Origin: Apis mellifera
Taxonomy: Eukaryota > Arthropoda > Insecta > Hymenoptera > Apidae
DNA: 64,000 nucleotides
NCBI RefSeq assembly: GCF_003254395.2
Contig: NC_037652.1
Coordinates: 5,899,501 to 5,963,500, forward strand
Reading direction: 5' to 3'
Shown here piece by piece: positions 49,201-56,979 of the stretch. Under the pieces are notes generated by a model. It did not search any database. It worked only from the letters and a program-made list of their open reading frames with translations, and was not told the origin of the DNA. The position numbers were made by a program, and so were the translations under genes. How positions within the stretch are numbered: position 1 is the stretch's first letter; every line of letters begins with the position of its first letter.

Positions 49201-49211
49201 ACCTCCGCCAT
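18099..49211 (-). CDS. EPLIN/LIMA1-like two-LIM-domain protein, about 1,625 residues in 20 coding exons
   Basis: Twenty exons, listed separately, join in frame from ATG at 49211 to TGA at 18099. Residues 1-657 are acidic and disordered, with 39 glutamates at 426-464. Residues 658-905 come from seven short phase-0 exons. LIM1 (about 916-970) and LIM2 (about 1530-1585) each have the full C-x2-C-x17-H-x2-C-x2-C-x2-C-x17-C-x2-H zinc pattern and resemble EPLIN-type LIM domains, as does the GNYDEGFG tail after LIM2. The middle is highly charged with recurring K-x-[RK]-[FW]-x-x-x-E-like motifs. EPLIN-type proteins bind and bundle actin at junctions and stress fibres; that role here is inferred. Exact isoforms are unknown: several exons may be alternative, and internal promoters are likely. 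It could also be annotated as two overlapping transcription units. Confidence 0.85.
18469..18602 (-). CDS. LIM gene exon: first half of LIM2
   Basis: Acceptor CGACGCAG, donor TTAAG|GTAACG. It encodes the first six zinc ligands: CESC, then HKQC, FRC and LQC, with VYPLEKVE between the first pairs. It starts in phase 0 and leaves two bases. Confidence 0.95.
18603..22799 (-). other. Large intron of the LIM gene
   Basis: Mixed composition with A-rich and T-rich tracts (18720-18776, 20401-20438, 22333-22600). A CT/GAG-rich patch at 21675-21740 carries a short minus-strand frame ending in TAG, but its phase does not fit the preceding exon. No coding exon is supported. Confidence 0.6.
22800..23060 (-). 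CDS. LIM gene exon before LIM2
   Basis: 87 codons in phase 0, acceptor TATTTCAG and donor TTCGTG|GTGAGT. It holds two copies of the recurring motif (LCAKFEHWEE and SLRARFESLG) and ends with a basic stretch PKVKVNRFV that leads into LIM2. Confidence 0.93.
23606..23920 (-). CDS. LIM gene exon with acidic linker; possible start of a short isoform
   Basis: 105 codons in phase 0 with a good donor GATAAG|GTGAGT. The first codon after the acceptor is ATG (MDSPEREIYRDPDVVRADD), so this exon can start a shorter protein if transcription begins in the intron upstream. It contains ARKMLSIFRQMEE, a PPPE turn and a long Asp/Glu run (EQDEDEDGEETEGEDSGEE). Confidence 0.95.
23921..26140 (-). other. Intron of the LIM gene with a CpG-rich island
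   Basis: The stretch 25000-25800 is GC- and CpG-rich with purine tracts (25290-25420). Long overlapping ORFs on both strands there are typical of GC-rich non-coding DNA. A minus-strand donor at 25521-25526 makes it a candidate alternative first exon (separate entry). Confidence 0.55.
25527..25820 (-). promoter_or_regulatory. Candidate internal promoter and alternative 5' exon
   Basis: A GC-rich block on the minus strand ends in a donor GGGAACACA|GTAAGA. The next coding exon downstream (23920) begins exactly with ATG after its acceptor. Splicing from here would make a protein of about 297 residues keeping LIM2. The right boundary is approximate; no TATA box is evident. Confidence 0.35.
26141..26317 (-). 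CDS. LIM gene exon with KFKFFESY motif
   Basis: 59 codons in phase 0, from AFMGRQVSDDVVRSSD to FRITPPRDGQVK. The frame is closed by a TAA just upstream, so the acceptor must be the AG at ACACGAAG. The donor AAG|GTTCGA departs from consensus after GT. An ATG 19 bases upstream of the acceptor, in the same frame, could serve as an alternative start. Confidence 0.8.
26706..26827 (-). CDS. LIM gene exon
   Basis: Acceptor CTGCGCAG wait-free at 26828-26830 and donor AGAGAC|GTAAGT. It encodes ISRKSRSLFLELDATAAK, then PVTPVNPKTPAEQSRRARD, a basic and proline-containing linker. Takes two bases and ends in phase 0. Confidence 0.88.
27152..27365 (-). CDS. LIM gene exon with helical KQGKMKEMY segment
   Basis: 71 codons plus one base. 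The acceptor has a long pyrimidine run and ends GTTGCAG. It encodes a likely helix beginning GKQGKMKEMYQQAV, then the recurring motif SIKERFERGE and an acidic Asp/Glu/Lys tail. Confidence 0.93.
27366..28405 (-). other. Intron of the LIM gene with (AAT)n
   Basis: Holds a GA-rich run (27480-27505), an (AAT)n microsatellite at 27556-27581 and a short (AT)n at 27849-27867. No exon seen. Confidence 0.7.
28406..28581 (-). CDS. LIM gene exon with DDIKNRWE motif
   Basis: Takes two bases, then 58 codons: VDSEIVKAKRATRERPISF, then TKMDDIKNRWETTSQQG and a basic helix ending EIAGIRSRLFM. Acceptor TTTGCAG; donor CATG|GTAATA. The text runs in frame into the next exon's GKQGKMKEM. Confidence 0.93.
28982..29091 (-). 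CDS. LIM gene exon with Glu-rich run
   Basis: Takes one base, then 36 codons from FQAKGMDIGVADESLNG to a Ser/Glu-rich acidic tail, donor GAGG|GTGAGC. Phase agrees with both neighbours. Confidence 0.92.
29732..29894 (-). CDS. LIM gene exon with NVKSRFQVFE motif
   Basis: Acceptor CATTCGCAG, donor GCCAA|GTAAGC. It encodes SDKPDLGLEELSSLNVKSRF, then QVFEKAGAETNEIERSP and a basic end SPSILSKLAK. Takes two bases and leaves two. Confidence 0.93.
30713..30784 (-). CDS. LIM gene exon after LIM1
   Basis: Acceptor CTTCGTAG, donor GTCAGAG|GTAATA. It encodes RPRKPELIIRENEPKELPPD, ending VVR, a proline-containing linker found after the LIM1 exon. An upstream ATG at 30824 is in the same frame across the acceptor, so an alternative first exon starting there is possible. 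Confidence 0.9.
31051..31315. repeat. 160-bp direct duplication in a LIM gene intron
   Basis: The 30 bases at 31051-31080 recur exactly at 31211-31240, and similarity continues for about 100 bases with small changes. The first copy also contains a long inverted repeat (separate entry). Confidence 0.9.
31075..31199. repeat. Long fold-back hairpin in a LIM gene intron
   Basis: Left arm 31075-31120 and right arm 31158-31199 are reverse complements over about 42 positions with three mismatches, a four-base bulge and otherwise full pairing; the loop is 37 bases and has its own ACACGCGTGT palindrome. RNA from either strand would form a long stem. It could be a small fold-back element, an hpRNA-like or miRNA-like precursor, or an inert inversion. 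Confidence 0.75.
31508..31742 (-). CDS. LIM gene exon: complete LIM1 domain
   Basis: Acceptor TGACGGCAG, donor CAGCCTG|GTAAGT. All eight zinc ligands lie in this exon: CRSC, then HKNC, FRC, VQC and finally LYCKPH. The spacings are 17 residues in both fingers, the classic LIM pattern. It resembles EPLIN-type LIM domains (VFQMEQ, then LVWHKNCFRC). If the intron were retained, a stop follows within two codons. Confidence 0.97.
31876..31910. repeat. Perfect 15-bp stem hairpin
   Basis: TAAGGAAAATTCAAA (31876-31890) and its exact reverse complement (31896-31910) flank a five-base loop. It lies in the intron upstream of the LIM1 exon, about 130 bases from its acceptor, where it could affect splicing. 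Confidence 0.8.
32186..32281 (-). CDS. LIM gene phase-0 exon before LIM1
   Basis: Acceptor GTTTACAG, donor AACGCC|GTAAGC. 32 codons: KSSFNKFDALSKKTVLHVRS, then IDAGKVQQQLNA. SSFNKFDALS is a relaxed copy of the recurring motif. 96 bases, a multiple of three. Confidence 0.92.
33000..33071 (-). CDS. LIM gene short phase-0 exon
   Basis: 24 codons, RASYCSLANLTSEGNKDRDR and then PRLE, donor CTCGAG|GTAAGA. The acceptor GGGACAG is the first AG after a long T-rich tract, which supports it. 72 bases, so it can be skipped without a frameshift. Confidence 0.75.
33072..34704 (-). other. Intron of the LIM gene
   Basis: GC-moderate with CT/GA simple runs (33610-33632, 33740-33800, 33880-33897, 34016-34040). 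ORFs here are low-complexity. No exon seen. Confidence 0.65.
34705..34803 (-). CDS. LIM gene short phase-0 exon ending GVSVKAL
   Basis: 33 codons, KARSLGDLRVCEKGYSKFAK, then DALVFTGVSVKAL, with the donor CTC|GTAAGT directly after the last Leu. The acceptor is GATCGTAG. 99 bases; likely a cassette exon. Confidence 0.85.
35713..35799 (-). CDS. LIM gene short phase-0 exon
   Basis: 29 codons beginning CRSFGDISNMSDGDQTAYGK and ending HTMDTEE. The acceptor ACTAACAG keeps phase 0; the AG seven bases further in would break it. Donor GAGGAG|GTATTG. 87 bases. Confidence 0.8.
36054..36143 (-). CDS. LIM gene short phase-0 exon ending GVSIKQL
   Basis: 30 codons, TQNYVSEAARNEQDRCTKEK, then IATGVSIKQL, with donor TTG|GTAAGT right after the last Leu. 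Acceptor CATGCAG. 90 bases. Confidence 0.88.
37023..37133 (-). CDS. LIM gene short phase-0 exon ending NVNVKSL
   Basis: 37 codons, NCNLQGTSMHPGPRQMNSET, then an acidic DEDD patch and SNVNVKSL before donor CTG|GTAAGT. The acceptor has a T-rich tract ending TTGTCAG. 111 bases. Confidence 0.9.
37240..37267. repeat. (TA)n microsatellite
   Basis: Alternating TA run just left of the 196-bp tandem array. Confidence 0.9.
37291..38080. repeat. Four-copy tandem array, period about 196 bp
   Basis: The word TTCGCCACGA starts units at 37301, near 37498, 37695 and 37891. Copies differ at only a few positions. The array lies in the intron between LIM gene exons at 37133 and 38864. The repeated 60-90 residue ORFs inside it are by-products of the repeat. 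Confidence 0.95.
38864..39052 (-). CDS. LIM gene Lys-rich phase-0 exon
   Basis: 63 codons, from SESREETTSVTTVSSQSAKG to NELEKENISV, with two lysine clusters (TKTKKKKIEG and TKKTKKSKK) that could act as nuclear localisation or acidic-partner binding signals. Acceptor TTAATACAG, donor TCTGTG|GTAAGT. 189 bases. Confidence 0.9.
41830..42530. repeat. Five-copy diverged tandem array, period about 150-160 bp
   Basis: The word GAATTATTTTTATAGTAATG or close variants recurs near 41842, 42002, 42152, 42306 and 42460. Copies also share AAATTTTTAAAAGATT. More diverged than the 196-bp array. Confidence 0.85.
42722..43060 (-). promoter_or_regulatory. Candidate alternative first exon and promoter of the LIM gene
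   Basis: A GC- and CpG-rich block ends in a strong donor AACGAGAAG|GTGAGC. No long ATG-started frame enters the next coding exon, so it would act as 5' UTR, with translation starting at an internal ATG. The right boundary is approximate. Confidence 0.35.
43538..43699 (-). other. Candidate alternative coding first exon of the LIM gene
   Basis: An ATG at 43699 in a strong context (GGAAATGG) opens 54 codons (MANRGNPDPSIPHDFLRSSP and on) that end in phase 0 at CGTCAG|GTAGGA, which would join the exon at 39052 in frame. The donor is weak, and another frame of the same DNA also reads plausibly. Treat as a hypothesis. Confidence 0.22.
44110..45420. repeat. Tandem array of 112/120-bp monomers with higher-order pattern
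   Basis: AAGCTTCGATTT marks twelve units starting near 44188, 44277, 44389, 44501, 44613, 44733, 44845, 44965, 45077, 45197, 45277 and 45379. In the middle the spacing alternates 112 and 120, giving a 232-bp dimer. Intronic. Confidence 0.92.
46647..46900 (-). promoter_or_regulatory. Candidate alternative first exon of the LIM gene
   Basis: A GC-rich block on the minus strand ends in an excellent donor CGACAGCAG|GTAAGC 590 bases downstream of the acidic exon. It would give isoforms without the poly-glutamate part. Boundary approximate. Confidence 0.33.
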
Positions 49212-49252
49212 TATGGCGCGCCTGGATCGTCGGACAGTCGCACCGTGGACAC
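47241..49252 (-). CDS. LIM gene first coding exon: acidic disordered N-terminus
   Basis: The ATG at 49211 (ATAATGG) opens MAEVATKKSINVVVSSKTSE and 657 codons in one frame to donor GGTGAT|GTAAGT. A likely acceptor GATCGCAG at 49253 leaves 41 bases of 5' UTR in this exon, so a non-coding exon lies further right. The protein is dominated by Glu, Asp and Ser, with no folded domain evident. The block of 38 GAG codons and one GAA lies at 47820-47936. The opposite strand shows long Ser-, Pro- or Leu-rich ORFs that are artefacts of the same repeat. Confidence 0.85.
47820..47936 (-). repeat. Pure GAG codon microsatellite (39 Glu)
   Basis: Thirty-eight consecutive GAG codons followed by one GAA, with no synonymous interruption. 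Pure trinucleotide runs like this expand and contract by slippage. Always in frame with the LIM gene. Confidence 0.97.
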
Positions 49253-49534
49253 CTGCGATCAGAGAACAGAGATTACGGTGTTGTACGCGTGGGAGGGGAA
49301 GAAAGATCGAGGAATTTCGGGTGGAGGAGAGATCGAGGGGGAAGGAATCGATGCAACGATTTTACGGTTGCGCGAGCAACGGAAACTCGAGTATGGATAC
49401 CATAAAGTGAACGGAAAGAATGGAAGAAATGCCTTCATTCGACTTCTCTCTCTCTTTCTCTCCAATTCGAGAATCCAACTCTCCCCTTTCTTCCTTCCAC
49501 TCCACGTATCGATTACGCGAAATAATAGATCGAA

Positions 49535-50100
49535 CATCGCCAATTTCTCCAAGAATTATCTCCCTCAGATCGATGTTGCGCAGCCATCTTTCGGAAGAAG
49601 GTCACCGAGTATTTCTGCTCTCTCTCTCTCTCTCTCGTGTCGGTAAAGGGATAGCGCGCAACAGGAAGAGGAGGTTCGATTCCGCGGAGAATTAGTCTAC
49701 GACGATTTTCGATTCTGGACGAGCACAACGTCGCCAATTTCTCCAAGAATTATCTCCCTCAGATCGATATTGCGCAGCCACCTTTCGGAAGAAGGTCACG
49801 AGTATCTCTCGTGTCGGTGAAGGGATGGTGCGCAACAGGAAGAGGAGGTTCGATTCCGCGGGGACGGAATTAGCCTACGATTTTCGATTCTGGACGAGCA
49901 CAACGTCGCCAATTTCTCCAAGAATTATCTGTCTCAGATCGATGCGCAGCTACCTTTCGGAAGAAGGTCACCGAGTATTTCTGCTCTCTCTCTCTCTCGT
50001 GTCGGTGAAGGGATGGCGCGCAACAGGAAGAGAAGGTTCGATTCCGCGGGCACGGAATTAGTCTACAAGGATTTTCGATTCTGGACGAGCACGCGAGCGC
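49535..50100. repeat. Three to four copy tandem array, period about 175-195 bp
   Basis: GCCAATTTCTCCAAGAATTA recurs near 49539, 49733 and 49908; each unit also carries TTTCGGAAGAAGGTCAC and an AACAGGAAGAG block, and a partial fourth unit ends near 50100. It lies just upstream of the acidic exon, probably in the 5' UTR intron. Confidence 0.9.
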
Positions 50101-50189
50101 GTTGTGCAATTACACGCGTCTTTATGCGCTCTTTGTCCTTTGGAAGCCACTCGGCTATTATTAATATCCATCCAGCGTGGATTTGGATT

Positions 50190-50790
50190 GGATTTGTGTC
50201 GCTGCATAAACATCCGCGATCCAAAGATTACGAAAATATGCGGGGAGGGAGGGAGGTGAAGCGAAGACGGTCGCGAGGAGAAGCCGAGTTCTATTCTTAG
50301 CTCGTCCCGGATTCGAGTGGGAGCTATCCTTCTTCCTCGGGGGATGAGGAGGGGAGGAGGTTTCGAGAAAGAGATCCTCGAGGAAGAGAGGACCGCGTCG
50401 AAATTAACGGAAGAAACTGACGTTCGCATGGAAAACGGTTGCAAGTTGTGCCAAACCGACGTGCAATTGGATGCGTAAACATCCAATGATTACGAAAATA
50501 TGCGGGAGAAGGAGGAGGAGGTGGAGGAGGGAAAATGGAGAAGGAGAAGCCGAGACTATAATTAGATTGCTCCGTATTTGACGAACAACGAGAAACGTTG
50601 TCCTTCTTCGGGGGACGCAACTTGATTCCGAGATGCGACCTCTTCCCTCCTCTTCCTCCTCCCTGTTGGTCGAAGCGATTCGATCGGGGCGAGAGTCCTC
50701 TTCCTCCTCCTCTTCGAGAGAGAGAGAGGAAGAATTCGCGTGCACTCGAAATTAACGGAAGACACGGTCGTATGGAACTCAGGAAGCGGT
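50190..50790. repeat. Two-copy diverged duplication, offset about 263 bp
   Basis: GATTACGAAAATATGCGGG occurs near 50225 and 50488, followed in each copy by GA-rich sequence and GAAATTAACGGAAGA (near 50398 and 50747). The copies are clearly diverged. Confidence 0.75.
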
Positions 50791-51699
50791 TGCAGCGGTG
50801 CCGCGTTGTTGGCCGCCAAGCCAAATCCTCCTATTATTAGCCATTCCGTGGGTCGCGTATTTACGTGGCAAGGGAAATGTATTTCGAAAATGAAACCTGA
50901 AACTGCTCAAGGATACGAGCGTGGAATCACGCCGCTTCCTGTTCACCCGTGTCGTTTCTGCCAAACTGGAAGAAATTCCAGCTCCGCTTATCCAATTTTC
51001 CGTTAGATTCATCGGTCGATTGATTCGCGTAACGATCTCGATTCACGATTCAAATCTGATCGCGGTTCGTTTCGGGATCGTTGGACGGCATAAAAAAGTT
51101 TTACGGGCGCGGACGGAGAGTCGTTGGTTAAAGTTATCGTGGGTCGGGAGCTATCCGTGTCGGAATAGAAGAATACGACGACGTAGAATCCCTCCTAAAT
51201 ACGATAAATTTAACGGGTGCGAAGCGAGTAGCGGAGCGCGCGACGGTCGAGTGGACGTAATACAGGGGTTCCTAAATGTCCCCTTAATGGCCGCAATTAC
51301 GGTTCCGTGGTCGGGCCACGCGGGCCGTTTTTAGCGGATCGGTCGACAAAACAGTCGCGGAACTGTACGTTGACCTAAAGTGGTCGTTAAGGAATATCTA
51401 ACTGTCTCGTCAACGTCGATTTATTATAACGTTACGTCGTTGCCCGAGTTTACCGAGATGACACGACTGGATAAGTGACACGACGAGTGCCTCGTTAGAA
51501 GACTGGCTCGAAAAGCATAATCCGAACGAGTATCGAGACCGATTTACCACTTCTCGAAACCAGATCTTCCATCCCTTTATTTCTTTCTTTTTTTTTTCTT
51601 CTCCTCCGTTGTGCATCGAAAAATTCTCGACAAACGTATCAGCCGTATCGCGACGCAATAGCGGAATTATGATTTATACGAGCAGAGAAAGAGAAGGGT

Positions 51700-52200
51700 A
51701 CGGCCCGATTCTGGCGTAAACTAATCGTATACCGCGCCGCGGTAAAATTAGAAAGTGGCCGCCGCGCGCATGCGCCGGTGCCGCGGCGTCCCCGCATCGC
51801 GCATGCGCGCTAGTTCCTCCACGCTCCTCTATACCGGTGATATTTAAAAGCGCGCACAACGCTTTCGAGCCTGTTGTCGTCGTGCCTCTCGACTCTTTCG
51901 CGCCGGTGTCCGTTTAATTCGATCTTCCTTCCTCCTCGCTTTCTTTCTCTCCTTCTGATTCCCGTATTCCCTTTCTTTTCCTCCCAACGTTCCCAACGTT
52001 CGTCGTCCATCTTTTTTCCCCGCTTTCGCTCCATCTCTTTCGCGTACCCGTGCAAACCATCTCTCTCTCTCTCTTTGTTCTTTTCTCTCGGTCCCTCTCT
52101 TCGGTCGGCGTTTCTCCGAGGTCGTTCTTCGGGTTCACGACCGGGACTATAGGATCCCCTTCTCTCTTTCTCCCGGATCGCGGCTAACTCTCTCGTTTCA
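51700..52200 (+). promoter_or_regulatory. GC-rich promoter-like region with a TATA-like element
   Basis: GCGCATGCGCGC words are followed by ATATTTAAAAGC (51840-51851) and a pyrimidine-rich stretch. It looks like a core promoter on the plus strand, or a bidirectional one serving the LIM gene. No convincing coding exon follows on the plus strand. Confidence 0.3.
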
Positions 52201-55200
52201 ACCTCTCCTCTCTATTTTTAGAATGACACACTACCGCGATTTAACGAGGCTCGGATCGAGACTCTCCGCCGCGCCGCAGCCGGGAAATCCTCTGCCCAAA
52301 AGCGGTCGCGAACGAAAGCGACAGCGCCACTTTTCGTTTCGATTCGCGCGACGTTCCCTCCGCCTTCGTTCCACCACCCTCGATTCCCCTTTTCGACGTC
52401 GCGCGCCGTCGTTGTCGATAAACGGCCGTCGCGCCTTTCCTCCCCCCTTTGCTTCGTGAAAATATCGTGGAAAATATCGTCGTAAAAAATAAAATTCTGA
52501 ATAAAAGAAGAAACGGTCTGCAAAACGGAATAACGACGTTCGTTTTTTCCCCTCCCGAATTAATGTCCCGTCGATATAATACAATCCTCGATGACGCTTC
52601 TCTCGTTGACCGCGCTTTTTTATCTCGCTCTCTGCAATTCTCGAGCCGCACTCATCGCGGCTAGACATTTTTTCTAAGAGGATTCCATCGTCCTCGTCGT
52701 CTTTTCAGACCGGTCCGCCTGGTTGCCTACGCACAGGCGCCCTCTTCGCTTCGCAAAAGAACAAATCTTTCTTTCATTCCTTTAATCCTTTCGTCCAATT
52801 TAAAATATGCAGACGCATTTCTCGAAAATACTTTCGAGTATACAACTCCACAAATGTCCATGTAATAACATTTTCGAAAGCTTCAAAAATCTTCGAATCT
52901 TGCAACTAATCTCACCTACGAGAAATCTCAAAGTTTCTTTCGCTTTTAATTCGCATCGAGGAACATTCGTATCGAAGGAAGAGGAAGAGTCGGACTCAAA
53001 GAATTGATGTCAACTTTTCGAACAATGGAGGAAAGGGGGTTCCTTTGGGAGGAGTGGTCCCCCGGCTTCTCGTAATTAAACCACGGCTTTACGAGGGGAC
53101 GACGGAGTGCAGGCGGAGTAGGGAAGTCCAAAGATTCGCCCGTAAATTGCAGTATCACGCCGTATTTGCGCAATCATTTCGGACGCGCGGAACGTGGAGG
53201 GTGTCTACGCTCTTTTGTTCCGTTTCTGCGCGCCCACTTGGAGTGTCGCAACCGCGTTATAATTGCGCCAATTTGCCTGTCCTTCCTTGCCTTCATCCCT
53301 TTTCCTTCGGCCCGAATTTTCCAACGGATTTTCAATTTATCCATTGCTTTATGCCACGCAGATAATTCGATTGTAAAAATATCATCGTTTCAATGTGAAA
53401 TAAAACAACTTATTCCAACAACTAATTTGCATATATTCGTGCATCTCTGGCACGAAAATGTATATCGTATGTATTATAATTAAGCCCCTATCTCAATTAG
53501 ACACGGTATATACTTATAATTCAAAAAGCATTCTTCCGCGAAACAGGAAATTACCGATCACTTTGACCGGTTCGATCAGTGTGAATTTTTTGTTCCAACC
53601 AAGAGAAAGAAGGAGAGGAAGGATCAGCTCGAAGAAGGATCGTTAAAGCAGGTTCAATTAGCGCTGTTTAATCGGGACGAATGTTACGTAACTGGGATTG
53701 ATGCGGCGAAAGAGATCGGTTACCGTCGTCGTTCCATTCGTTAAACCGCAAGCGGACGGAGCACGCGAGTAGCCGCGAGTACGTAACCGATAATGGAAAC
53801 CTCGCTTCCTCGATTTCGACTCTCCCTATCTCGTACACTCGTCCATGCATCCCCCCATTTCGTATTTCTGGCCCGCGTGGAAAGGAAACTTGGAACCCGA
53901 AATAGAATACGGGTGGCCGATGCAACGCGGCGGGTCGAGAACCACATAAATCCGTTTCCAAGGAATTATACCAAATTCGAGGCGAAATTCGTTCCAATTC
54001 CAACACGCGGAAGTATCTCCTCCGCGGAATTCTACTCGCCGTGCTGATAAACCACGGGATCGTCAGCCAATCGAAGTCTCTTCGCATCGAAGGTGTCGAA
54101 AATAATCGGATCGGAGAATATTAATCAACGTCGATCCTTTTCGATCTCGGATAGATATTCCAATTTCGAATCTCGATGTAGGCAGAGTAAAACTGGAGAG
54201 CTAAGTAGAAAAGATAGATGGGAGATAGAAATCGAATGCAACGAGGTTTTCGACGGGATATCTAATCGAAATGGCCGAGGCGATCGAGACTTCTTCTTAT
54301 CGCCTCCCCTGGAAAAAGATTCGCGGAAATAACTAGTGTCTGCTCGTCAAGCTCGTCGAGGATTATATGGAACAAGTTGCACGATGTAATAATCTGATCG
54401 GCTCCAAGTTCCTTTTTAATCCCGCTCTTCGCCTTCTTTTCATCGCCATCCTCTTCGTATCGCGAAGCGTTTAAAAAAAATAATACTAAAAAATCCAACC
54501 TCTCCACGCTATCCGTCTAAAGAACAGGCTCTTCCAGAAGAATCAAGAAGCTTCCTCTCGATACAAATTTCTCGTCATCCACGCTTTTTCCATGGAAAAT
54601 GGCGGAGAAAGAAAAATCGGGGGAAAAGTCGGCTCGCGGAAGCTGCGGCTGCTCACGCACGCAAAGAATCTTCCGCGTGCGTGCGTGCGTGCGTGCGCGA
54701 GTGCGTGTTGCGCGTTTTCACTGCAATCCGAGTTGCGGCAGAAGGCGCGGCCCGATCCGTCGCGGTGTCCCCTTACAGATTTCTATGCAACTATAATTAG
54801 GTAACTGACACCGGTCCCCGTAGGAATCCCTGTTAGCCGCGAAGCTATGCCAGCGCGGAAAGTGGCGCGAATATTTTCGGCGCGAGGAAAGCCGAAATTA
54901 AACGTGCCGCACTTTTACAACCGTGCGAAGTATACTTAACCCGCCCGTCCCCCGCCGCCTCGCTTCTTCCTCTTCCTCGCTTTCTCGCCTTTTTCTCCCT
55001 TTTTCCATTCCGCTTCTTCCTTTTTCCCTCGCACCCCAAGAATCTCTCTTCGATCCCTTTTTTCCCTTTCAAAAGGGTTTCAGGTGTACATAATTTTAAA
55101 AGTTTCGCGGGAAATGAGAATAATCGTTCCCCGTTCGAAGATGAGGATCGATTCTCCCACGGATGACGAATCGATGAAGGTTTCGATCTTTGGCTTCTTT

Positions 55201-56979
55201 CCATCCGTTTCCTCCCTTCCCTCTCCTCCCTCTTTTTTACTTCGATACAGAGTGAAATATCAAGCCTCGAAACGAAGGGACGCGGTTCTTCGAAAGAAAT
55301 TTCCGATTGAATGATCGAGAAAGAAGCCTCAAATGATGAAACCGAATGGAAATCCGTATATATAGCTCCATCATATGGAAACTGTAGATATAGATGACAA
55401 AAAATCGTTTTGGCTTTGCGTCAAGTATTTGGAGAACGAAGAAACGTTTAGGGTTTTCGTGATAAAAATGGCGCAGGAATGTAAACGGGGATATTTCCTT
55501 GAGTAAACACGAGCCGAGGGGAAGGGGGAGGAGAATCGATTCGCCACGTTGTCCACGTGGGATGGATAACGTGGTTGAAAAATAAAATATTCGACGATTT
55601 ATCATCCGATCGGAACGAGGCTCGCTCGTTGGAAGGAGGGAAGAGGGAGGAGAGAAGAATTTGGTGGGCGAAGGAGGCCCGATGCCAAGCGGATTCTCTT
55701 CGAAGTGGAGGAAGGGAAGAGAAAGGGGAGGTCTTAATGAAGACGGAACGCTGTTTCGCAGAAGCGTGACAAATTTATCCTTAGGCCACGCTGTTCGTTA
55801 TCGTGATTAATAATCGTGCAACAATGATCGCGAACGTTACGAGCTAGTCGGGGGGAGGGGAGGAGACGAGGGATTCTGGACAATTGCCTCGGCAGACGGC
55901 CGACGTCAGCTCGAGCTCGCGCAGCCTGCTCGCTTACCCGATATTCCTTCCATATGCGCTGTGTCGGGTCAGCAAACCTTGGGCTTAACGAGAGCGAAAA
56001 ATCCCGGAGCGGAGAATCGTTCCATTAGAGAAATATTCGCATTCCTCGAAAGGGGAGGCGGGGAGGAGGCCTTTGTCCCGATCGAGGGGATGCTGAAAGG
56101 GAAACGGAAGGGCGACCAGCGATTTTTATCAAGGATTATATCCCAGGAATATTGGGATATCTCCTCCGCAACATCTCTGAATTATCGATTTTTAACGAAT
56201 TTCTTTTTGGCGCTGGATCGAGGTTTGACGTTCAAAGAAATTTCTTTCACTGGGAATATCTTGTTCCTTTCTTCTAGTTTCTTTTTTAAGCAAAGATGAT
56301 GAGAGGCAGAAATTCGTGGAAAACGTTATTCTATTAATATCAATAGAGATTTGAAATTAAATGGAAGAACGTGAAAATTGAAATCGTGAATCTGCCTGTC
56401 TAAAAAGTTGGCGCGATCGTTTGAACGGTGGGTGGGGATTTATGGCGGATGATCGAGAAACTTGCAGATATATTTCGGCCCCTCTTCAGTTCGAGCTTCT
56501 CTTTCCCGTTTGATACGTAAATTTCGCGGCCCGCTGCGCGCCAGGATCGCTGTATTTGCATTTAATGGAGTATTTTTTCCGGGGCGGAGGATCCCCACGG
56601 AGATTGGATCGTCGAAGCCAGCACGGCTCATAACCGAGCCAATAAAAATGCAAAGGCTCTAATGCTCGAGTTACAATTAAAAAAAGCCAGCCTTTTCGAT
56701 AACCTCCACGTCAATTTCCTTTTTTACGAACGAGCTCCTCCTCCTCCTCCTCCTTCCTCGATCTCGTCGAATCTTGCTCTCGTCCAAGATTCACCAGGAA
56801 CCGCAACGGAGCCAGGTAACCGCAATTAACAGGCCAATCGACTCGATTTCACTTTCCACGCCTTCCCCTCCCTACCCTATGTACAAAACACGAGGATCCC
56901 CGTCAGTTTACAGTTTCCTCTTTGAAGACCTTCGAAAACCTCAGACCTCGTGTCTCGATCCTCTCTCTGCTGTTTCTCA

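Noticed and set aside
52223..52668. Overlapping basic ORFs on both strands after the promoter-like block
   Set aside because: Arg-rich, overlapping on both strands and without splice structure; typical of CpG-rich non-coding DNA.
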